Part shown: piece by piece, positions 56,501-64,000 of the stretch
Layout of the letters: each line of letters opens with the position of its first letter
Position numbering within the stretch: the first letter of the stretch is position 1
Assembly: GCA_030762175.1 (NCBI GenBank)
Contig: CM060833.1
Coordinates: 153,896,501-153,960,500, forward strand
Reading direction: 5' to 3'
DNA from: Metallyticus violacea
Lineage: Eukaryota; Arthropoda; Insecta; Mantodea; Metallyticidae
Length of the DNA stretch: 64,000 nt
Program-made: the position numbers and the translations under genes
Notes under the pieces: generated by a model
Seen by the model: the letters and a program-made list of their open reading frames with translations, nothing else
Databases searched by the model: none
What the model was told of the DNA's origin: nothing

Positions 56501-59500
56501 CTAGGAGTGATTGACTACACATGAAAATACAACCTCTAAAGAGTGAGCATAAATTTTTTTCTGTTATGTATTGAAATGCTCAAAATGATTTTTCATTCAT
56601 GATATGCAAATAAATGACATTTTCATTTTATACAAAAATCTTCAGAGTTACTGAACGTCCTAAATACAGTATTAATTATAACTTTTTACCTTCTCTCAAT
56701 TAATATGCTAAAGTTGCAGAGGCATCTGTTTAGATTCAAAACTTAGATAAAAGGTTCTTCAGCTGATCCATAGCCATTCTGAGCTTTTTGACAAGTTGTG
56801 GCTATATGCTTATTCTTATTAATTATTTTTTGAACTTAATTGTTTTCTTTTGTGTAATAGTTGGCATTTGAGGGCTAGAAACCAGATATTAGTAAAAATC
56901 AGTATTTCTAAGAAAACTTTAATGTGTCATCTGAAGGAATTTAGCCATAAATAAATCTAAATAATATAGGATTAATTTTTAACTTCCCTTCTAAAGAAGG
57001 ACATTACTAATATTTTTTCATATCCAAAATTTGCATCTTCCTCCAGCATTCAATATTTTTATCTTAAATTAACTCTGTTGAATTCCAGAATATTTGCACA
57101 TTTTTAACAATGCAATGATAAATAGAAAAAAGATCTTTAATTTAACTCAGATTATTCCTTATGGTTCTTTACATACTTACCATAGAAAAACAGAATTCAT
57201 AAATAACTATCCATCACAGATCTTTGTTGTATATAATGATCCTTATACTAGTTTTTTAATTTCATTGCTTTATAGACCCTCGCATGTATAGTGCATCAAT
57301 GTAACTAAATCTGATTGTGTGATCCATGGTGAAAAAGAAGACACTAACATTCAAGTAAAATTGTGCAGAACCAAACTGCTTTAAGTTTAACATTTACATA
57401 GACAACTCTATATGAATGAAAATGGCTCAGCTAGAAATTCTGTACAATTAAAAGAAGATAGTTAATTTATACAAAGCCAATAATTATAAAATGTAGCAGA
57501 AATAGCTGCACTAAAAGTGTCTTTCTATAAATTATAGCCAAAAAATAATTTTGGGCCATTTCAGTGTGCCAAAGGCAAGTAAAATTTGGGTAAAGATATA
57601 CAGATGTCTAGGGATTACCCTTCTAAAGAAAAAAATATATTTTTGTTAACTAGTTTAGCTATGTCACAGGTCAAAGGTAAGCATATAATCTGGAAATAGT
57701 TCTTATTCTCTCATTTCAAAACAATTTTCTGCTGCAAATATAGTATATTTATATTTATATTCCAAGTTTTCTTTAAGAGATATTTAGTAATATATAAAAC
57801 AAGAGAGTTTTTTTTTAAATTCATTCTGTAATGTTTTCTTGCAATGCTACTTTACTATAAAAATGAATGCTCTTAAAGAATATGGTACTATAACACTCCA
57901 TTATCACATACAAACCCACAATCTGGCTAATGTTTGGTGCTTCAAAACATTGTTTTGGCTATTAGGCACACTGTAGTTTGGCAAAATAAATTTATTTCAA
58001 ATTAATAAAATGTTTAAAGCAGTAATATGTATTAAAATGCACAGAAATACACTATTTATGTAAAATATAAATAAAAGATTACTAATACTTCACTTTCACA
58101 GAGTGAATCACTGTCAAGTACAAGCAGTGGTTACTTTGGGAAAGAAAGTGAAGTTCTAATTTGTTTTGCATATTTTGCAAAATATCTAGTTATCCAATTA
58201 TCTGATGACTTATATGGTAGCAGGGGGTTGCATTGGCCAATAAACCAGTGCTCAAGCCAGCCAGGCCACAGGTTGAGGCAAGGGAGGTTTACTGAACTGC
58301 ATCGTTGGTGAATCTTGCTTTAACTACTCAGAGTCGTTTGTACAGTAAAAGAAATTTGTGTATAATCCCAGAGTAAAGTCTGCTAAGGAAACTAAATATC
58401 AAATACTAGGCTTAATTATTGTATTCCAATATTTATCATTCATATATCCATACTGAGCTTACTTCTTGTTAGGAAATTATTTGAAAAAAATTCCCAGATG
58501 ATTTGAATTCCAAGTCACAATATGATTAAAATAATTAGTAAACTAATTTTATTTGTCAAAGAGAATAAGAAGGGTAATGAGTATTTTCATAAGTAGATGC
58601 CAGAAACGTATGGGAAATGAAGGAAGGCAGTTCCAGCATCTCCTTGTGCGAGTGAATAACTTTTCAAGAGCATTAGAATTTATTAGACCGTCACTCTATT
58701 GCTTCTACCAATGACTTGTGTTGCCCCTTACACCCACTTCAAATCCAGTGTTGCCCGGCTGACTGTAAGTGATGGTTGTCAGTCTCTGCAGTCTCTACTA
58801 CTATGTCAGTCATTAAATAGCTGAATCATCTAATATATACAAAATTTATACATATATACATACATACATAACTTTGGAGAAAAAAAGATTATGCTCTTAT
58901 ATTTATATAGAAGTTAATTTTAGGCAAATTGGAATAAAAATTGTAAGTAAAAATAAAATGCTCATGATTAATAAAGCCAATGATACTGTAAAATATTTTA
59001 TTATTAATAACAGATAATGGACTTTCATCATTTGTAAACATTTGCCAGAGTTTTTTATATGTACAGTATGGAATTATAAAGCAGATAATTAAAATATAAT
59101 TTTATTTTTGTACAGAGGCAAAGGAGCAAACACAAAATAACTGAAGTACCTGGTCCTAATAAAATGAAAGCTTAGATAAGCTCTGCTAGGAACTGTGATA
59201 TGGTAATCTCTCCTTTTTTCATTTTCAGAACTGAATGATCAGTTTGTGCTACCACTCGTCATACTCTGAAATCATATCTATGATAATTACATTCTATACT
59301 GAGTAAATATTTCCATTCCTTTGGGGAAAAAAAATTAAGAAAACGAAAAGACCTTGGTGCTTAAAAAATTGTAAAACAGTGATTTGTTCTTTTGATACTG
59401 CTACCTGTTTCAAGGATTCCCTGAAGTCATAACTTAATTCCATTTTTAGGCAGAATTTCAGTTTTAATATGTTTTACAAAAAATAAAATAAATAAATAGA

Positions 59501-60081
59501 AACGAAAAATTAAGCTCAGCTACTTATAGATTTTTTGTAATTTAACAAATCACATCACATTTCCTTCTAAGAGATCAAAATATATCATCTAACAAAACTG
59601 TGATTACAATAATTGTACTCATTTACTAAATGTAAGACATGGAATTTATGAGTTTCAAGGGCATTAAGACTTTGTATATGACAAAAACAACATTATTCAG
59701 TGATTCACAATGGTACCATAAACAGTAGTATTCTCTTGCAACTATTACATAAGAATATAAATAATATCATGCTGAGAACTGAAAAATAATGCCTGAGAAA
59801 TCAAACATTTGCTTGTATGTTCCAATGTAAATCAAGTTCACAAGTTCTTCATTATTTCATGTTTAGGGCAAATTACTTAATTTACTCTAAAAAATCCCAG
59901 GTAAACTTCTTGTAGTAATGCCCCCTTCTCTGTATACTCTCAAGAGCTTAAACAAATGCATTCTCACTGAGATTCATGTGCATTATTAGTCACAAGAGAC
60001 TTAGATTGCTAGGAAGCAATTGAACAACTGTTTTTATGACATTCTTCCTGAAAACACTTCAATGTTCATTGCATTGAGACA
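53561..60081. other. AT-rich DNA downstream of the sushi gene
   Basis: Includes the probable 3' UTR just below 60082, a poly-G run, several short A or TA tracts and no further recognisable exon. Sushi motifs were looked for on the minus strand and not seen. Confidence 0.45.
53977..53990. repeat. Poly-G run
   Basis: About 13 consecutive G in otherwise AT-rich DNA. Confidence 0.85.
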
Positions 60082-60302
60082 TTATCTTGTATCAGTTGTT
60101 GCAATTGCAGTTGTGTTGGCAACACAGGTAGGTATTGCATTGGACCACTTCCCATTTCTCAGGCACCTCAACATAGGAGCCCCTCTGAGCTCTAAGCCTT
60201 CATCACAAGTAAATGTAATGGTTTCCCCAATCTTGTAGTAGAACTTTACTGCAGACATTCTTCCGCTTATGGTTGTTCCCGGATATGAACAAGCTTGTAT
60301 AC
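60082..60302 (-). CDS. Sushi/CCP-domain protein, last recognised exon with stop
   Basis: Starts in phase 1 after ATTGCAG at 60303-60309, so its first bases complete the Cys of the preceding module (83-bp intron). It encodes a second sushi module, from ACSYPGTTISG through FTCDEGLEL and RCLRNGKWSNAIPTC, then a short Thr-rich tail (VANTTAIATTDTR) and TAA at 60084-60082. A weak donor (GTGTTG) sits where the next module boundary would be, so a longer isoform is possible, but the stop in frame favours a real C-terminus. No membrane segment or GPI signal is visible in the tail. Confidence 0.75.
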
Positions 60303-60385
60303 CTGCAATTATAGTCAATGTGCTTTCTGTTAGCATTGTGTTAGAGTACAGACATGTAAATCAGAAAATGATTTTGTTAACTTAC

Positions 60386-60556
60386 ATTTAGGTACACTTC
60401 CTGACCATCTTCCATTTTCTTGACAGGCAATGATTGGCTGGCCTTCCATCATATACTCAGGATTACAGTTAAACTGTATTACATCCCCAGCTTTGTATGG
60501 TCCGTTGCCCTGAATGTAGCCATTCTCTGGGGTATCAGGTGTGTCACACTGCACCT
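60386..60556 (-). CDS. Sushi/CCP-domain protein, penultimate exon
   Basis: 171 nt, phase 1 at both ends, acceptor TTTTTTAG and donor GTAAGT. It encodes one whole sushi module: first Cys in VQCDTP, then Tyr/Gly positions, second Cys in FNCNPEY, third in IACQENGRW, with the final Cys codon split over the intron (T|GT). One exon per module with 1-1 phase is the standard layout for complement-control repeats. Upstream exons were not found to the right edge of the window. Sushi modules act extracellularly in binding or adhesion; which protein this is cannot be told. Confidence 0.82.
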
Positions 60557-60829
60557 CTAAAAAACATAATGGCATGAAAATATGCTGCACAAATATTTTG
60601 CTCCGATATATAAATATAATGGCATATAACATCCATATATGAATTAAAACAGAGCTAGACTATTATAAATTATTGGAAATAAATCATAAGTAAAATAAAT
60701 TGATTATCAAAATAAACCAGAATTTAATATCAATTAACACTGTAATACATGGCTAGTCACCCAAAACAGTTCAAGCTTATAGGTATACAAATACTATAAT
60801 GAATACAAAACAGTGAAATGAAGGAAAAA

Positions 60830-61200
60830 TAATGTCAATCATCTCAGATATCAAAGAAATCCAGGAACAGAAGAACACACAAGAAATTATATGAGATATA
60901 GCAGAGTTAAGAAACAAAATAAAAGATATACAAGAAACAAGGCAATCTGGAAAAAAAACTTATATTTCAGGAAAAAAATAAAAATATGGGGAATGCAATA
61001 GAAGAAAAAATGAATGCACTAGATAAATACCTAAAAGAACTGTCACAAGATGAAGAGAGAAGACAGAGAAAAGAAGGAAATAATAATACAGGCATAAAAA
61101 GTGCATCCATCAAAACAATAAAAGACAGTATGGAATGAAATGAAAGAGATTCTTAAAATGATAGAAATAAATACCCATTCAGAATGAGTACATTTTATTA
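60830..61200 (+). pseudogene. Possible LINE ORF1-like coiled-coil remnant
   Basis: Broken plus frames are rich in Lys, Glu, Gln and Ile (for example SDIKEIQEQKNTQEI, AELRNKIKDIQETRQ), as in a coiled coil. It lies 700 bp before an endonuclease-like fragment in the same orientation. No specific family match. Confidence 0.35.
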
Positions 61201-61261
61201 AAAAAGGCTGGAAAGGAAGAAAACTAACCCTTGATGAAATTTAAACATTAAAATATGATTT

Positions 61262-61703
61262 TTTTTAGTAGTGTTTAAAATCTGTTTTTACTACTGAGGC
61301 ACCGCAGGTGGTGGACAATGAATTGGTTTATTTACAGATGCTCTTTAACATCTCAGGTCATCAGCATCCCATTCAAAGCAGGACATAAAATAGCCCACAA
61401 ATTTTGCTCAGAGGTCTCTGTTTTTAGATTTGAGTTCTTTATTGTGCTATAAATGTATGACACGGGACTCACAGGGTGGACATTGATGATACATGAAATG
61501 AAATGTCAAATTGGGAAACAGATATTTTTTAAGGAAGGAAGAGTTCCAAGCCTAATTTTAGGATACCTCCCTGGCGTTTGCCATTTATGAGGACTGAGGA
61601 AAACTTGGAAAAAACCTCAGTCAGGGAGTATGGTCCTAGTGGGAATCAAACACCAGATCTTGCTCATTAGTTTGCACCTTAATGACCTTGGCCACCTGTG
61701 GCA
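61262..61703 (-). repeat. SINE family B copy split by a SINE A insertion
   Basis: The head and body lie at 61476-61703 (minus strand: GTGGCCAAGGTCATTAAGGT head, damaged box B) and the 3' end at 61262-61322. Between them is a SINE A fragment. Confidence 0.8.
61325..61474 (-). repeat. SINE family A, 5'-truncated copy nested in SINE B
   Basis: Contains the body from a CGTGTCATACATTTATAGCA-like block to GATGACCTGAGATGTTAAAG (minus strand). Direct repeats GTGGACAATGAA (61311-61322) and GTGGACATTGAT (61476-61487) flank it. Confidence 0.8.
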
Positions 61704-61885
61704 GTAAAATATGAAATACAGATAATGAAGGACAGGCCAACTAAAAGGCCAAGAATAGTGCATTGAGGATGATGAAGATGAGGATGAACCAAGAATGTGG
61801 GATGCAGATAGTGTTAAGAAAATGAGCTAGAGATGAGAAAGCAAAAAGCCAAAGTAAAAGTAGGATATCAAAAAGCTACAGATAA

Positions 61886-62161
61886 ATGATAAATGGGAAC
61901 ATTTATAAGAAACAGAAGCAAAAAAGTGCTCAAAAACAGCAGTTCATCCAATCAAAATCTCTCACATACCCAACAAACAAACTTTCATCACAGTACATTC
62001 CAAAAGTAATGCTAAATGTAAAGACATTAGCAGGGGAAGATATGAGTAAGCTGGCAAAACTAGAGGAGGCACTAAAATGCACAAAGATCAACATTGCTGA
62101 ACTCAGTGAAGTAAGAAGGCAAGGAAATATCCTGATGGACATAAAGTATAAAGTTTTATAG
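61886..62161 (+). pseudogene. RTE-like endonuclease N-terminal fragment
   Basis: An open 91-codon frame; its second half reads VKTLAGEDMSKLAKLEEALK and INIAELSEVRRQGN, the first endonuclease block of RTE-type LINEs (E of SEVRR is catalytic). It stops at 62159. 5' and 3' truncated. Confidence 0.62.
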
Positions 62162-62184
62162 GAGAAACATTTCAGGAGTGAGCA

Positions 62185-62400
62185 TTTCCAAGGGCCCACC
62201 TGCACACTCTTTGTCTTCAATGCTTTCTTGACCCATTATTTTATAGTAGAATATGAGGAGGATGCTTCCCCATATATGCCTTCCAATTGCTGTTTAATTT
62301 CATTTGGAATAAGTCCTTCTTTTGTGAAGAACTTAATAACAACTGGAAATTCCATTTTGAACATGTCACAATATTGTGCACATCCTTCTTTATGCAACTA
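62185..62400 (-). pseudogene. Mariner transposase N-terminal fragment
   Basis: Minus strand (about 62360-62200) EFPVVIKFFTKEGLIPNEIK followed by YGEASSSYSTIK, a stop, then WVKKALKTK: the helix-turn-helix part of mariner transposases. It adjoins the RTE-like fragment. Confidence 0.6.
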
Positions 62401-63289
62401 TATCTGAACAACTGAACACAGTGGAGCAGAAGTTATAGCTGCAATTATTTACTTAACAGATAAGGTATGACACTAGATAAGGATTTTGTGAAGGCTGTAA
62501 TCCTTATTGGCCAGACCAGAAATTTGTGGACCTACCGTCATATATAGGGGTTTTAATGAACAACACTTGTCTTAGACAAGCAGTTTGAGATAGGAAACCC
62601 AGAATCAAAGGTTACAAGCTTAAATGTATGGTTTAAAGTTTTATTTTTTCTTGCACCTTACAGTAGCTCATTTTGTGCAAATACCTATCAACAGATTGAA
62701 ACATAGTATGACATAGATGGTTTATGTTGCAGGATCTTTCTCTGTAGATTTCAGCAGCTCTTACAGCACAACATCTTGCTTCCCTATAAATCAGGTATGT
62801 CAGCAAGGTTTGAAAAACTATAATAACCGCTCCTAATTTCTTTAATATCTAATGTATTTGATAAGTTATTATGTTTTATATTTTTGGTTACAAAACAAAC
62901 AACTTGCATGAAACAAATAACAAATATCTCACAAAATTAGGAAAAAAGCAGAATTATGACTTTGTTTCTAACAATTGAATACCTATTAACACACCAATGT
63001 AAGGCAGTGAAAATATTTGATGTACATTAATATCCTGCAGGAGTGTATCGTGTATATCAAATAATGGAAAAGTAAATTGGTTAATGTAGACCTAGAGTAA
63101 CAGTAATAAATAATAAAATTACTTTAGATACCATTTACAAATGACCAGGTTTTATTGATGGATAATTAATAAGATCTACACAATAGGTCACCAAACTAAA
63201 AAAAAATATTTTGAATGGAGAAAAAAATGAGTTCTTAAGATCAGTAATAGGAATAATAAAAGCCAATAAATGGAGAAATGTAGATAAAG

Positions 63290-63530
63290 GAAATTAATTA
63301 ACAGAGAAATATATAGTGGAAAATATACAGCAATAATGAAAAAAGTAAAACAGCATATATTAACAATGATACTTTCAAGATTCTCTGGGCAAGCACATTA
63401 TTTACAGTACAGATGAACAAAGGAAAATAGGAAGATCCAGAAAGAGATGAAGTGACCAGATAGCAAATTAACCTAGGAATGAGCTGTGTGGCCTATATTG
63501 TTTAAAACAAGGTTAAAAAATACCTAAGAA
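63290..63530 (+). pseudogene. Possible RTE-like LINE C-terminal remnant
   Basis: Broken plus frames: a KQHILTM..RFSGQ stretch (63345-63395) and KGKIGRSRKRWSDQIA-like codons (63419-63466), resembling the basic motif at the end of RTE-like polyproteins. Very decayed. Confidence 0.35.
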
Positions 63531-63881
63531 AATTGGTAATAATGGATTTAATAGTTCCCTTGCAACTTGATTGTTTTGCATTGTAGGTGCAATTAATTTT
63601 ACTATAAACTGTTTGTTTTCTGCCTTAAAAAAACTGAAAAGTGAATTTTGATGTTGATTATTAAAGGAACAAATGCCATTAGTACCAATCAATGTTAATG
63701 CTCCCAAGCAATATAGTGTATTGTAAAAAGTTGGATATAAATTTTATAAATTATTCAAATCCATAAACATTCCTTTCTTCAGCTTTGAATATTAATCTTT
63801 ATATTATGATTTTTATTTATTATCTATTTAATATTATAACTTACATTTTAAAGTAATTTCATGCAGTTGATGTTATTATTC

Positions 63882-63909
63882 AGTTTAAGATATATATATA
63901 TATATATAA
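63882..63909. repeat. (TA)n microsatellite
   Basis: About 10 TA units near the right edge of the window. Confidence 0.9.
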
Positions 63910-64000
63910 AATTACTTTCTTGGCTACATGTATGATTTATAAAATTATATATTACCATTACTAGGCCTTTATGGCCATTGTTAGTAGAAGTCTATGAAGT

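Noticed and set aside
60110..60130. Splice donor ending the last sushi exon early
   Set aside because: The GTGTTG site is weak compared with the GTAAGT used by the previous exon, and an in-frame stop follows soon after. Kept only as an alternative.

Overview
The window is AT-rich animal nuclear DNA. GT-AG introns, a 23.5-kb gene with eleven small exons, several tRNA-derived SINE families and many decayed mariner, hAT, Merlin, Penelope-like and non-LTR elements all point to an insect. The best-supported gene is an insect-type 26/29-kDa cysteine proteinase, a family described from flies and cockroaches. The order or species cannot be told from the sequence alone.

Main gene: on the minus strand, from the start codon at 30214 to the stop at 6717, eleven exons join without a frame break into a 555-residue precursor. 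It has a signal peptide, a family-specific N-terminal region, an I29 pro-region with an intact ERFNIN-type motif, and a papain-like catalytic domain with the whole Gln/Cys/His/Asn set. A TATA-like box and an arthropod-type initiator lie at the expected spacing just upstream. A second gene, at 60082-60556 on the minus strand, has two sushi (CCP) exons in the classic 1-1 phase. Its upstream exons lie beyond what I could recognise, probably past the right edge of the window.

Region by region: 1-3.7 kb holds an internally deleted mariner with both terminal repeats and its TA target, a second mariner relic and a SINE. 3.6-6.7 kb is the downstream flank of the proteinase. 6.7-30.2 kb is the proteinase gene, whose introns carry a Penelope-like fragment, mariner relics, a non-LTR 3' end, a THAP-like relic, nested SINEs and a small satellite array. 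30.4-36 kb is repeat-dense: a Merlin-like relic, a duplicated tRNA-Ile-like sequence, a GC-rich inverted repeat, a hairpin element and a satellite of about 150-bp units, the same family as in intron 9 but in the other orientation. 36-42 kb is a hAT-type wreck that ends in a near-perfect 155-bp inverted repeat around microsatellites. 44.7-49.7 kb holds a foldback element, short repeats, a non-LTR endonuclease fragment with a nearly fresh SINE beside it, and what looks like a broken Polinton/Maverick-type capsid gene. 49.7-60 kb is mostly unassigned AT-rich DNA. 60-64 kb has the sushi gene end, a nested SINE pair and further transposon fragments.

No prokaryotic features (operons, CRISPR, IS elements, phage) are present. 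The two genes show no sign of working together. Element identities were made by reading translations and motifs, without database searches.
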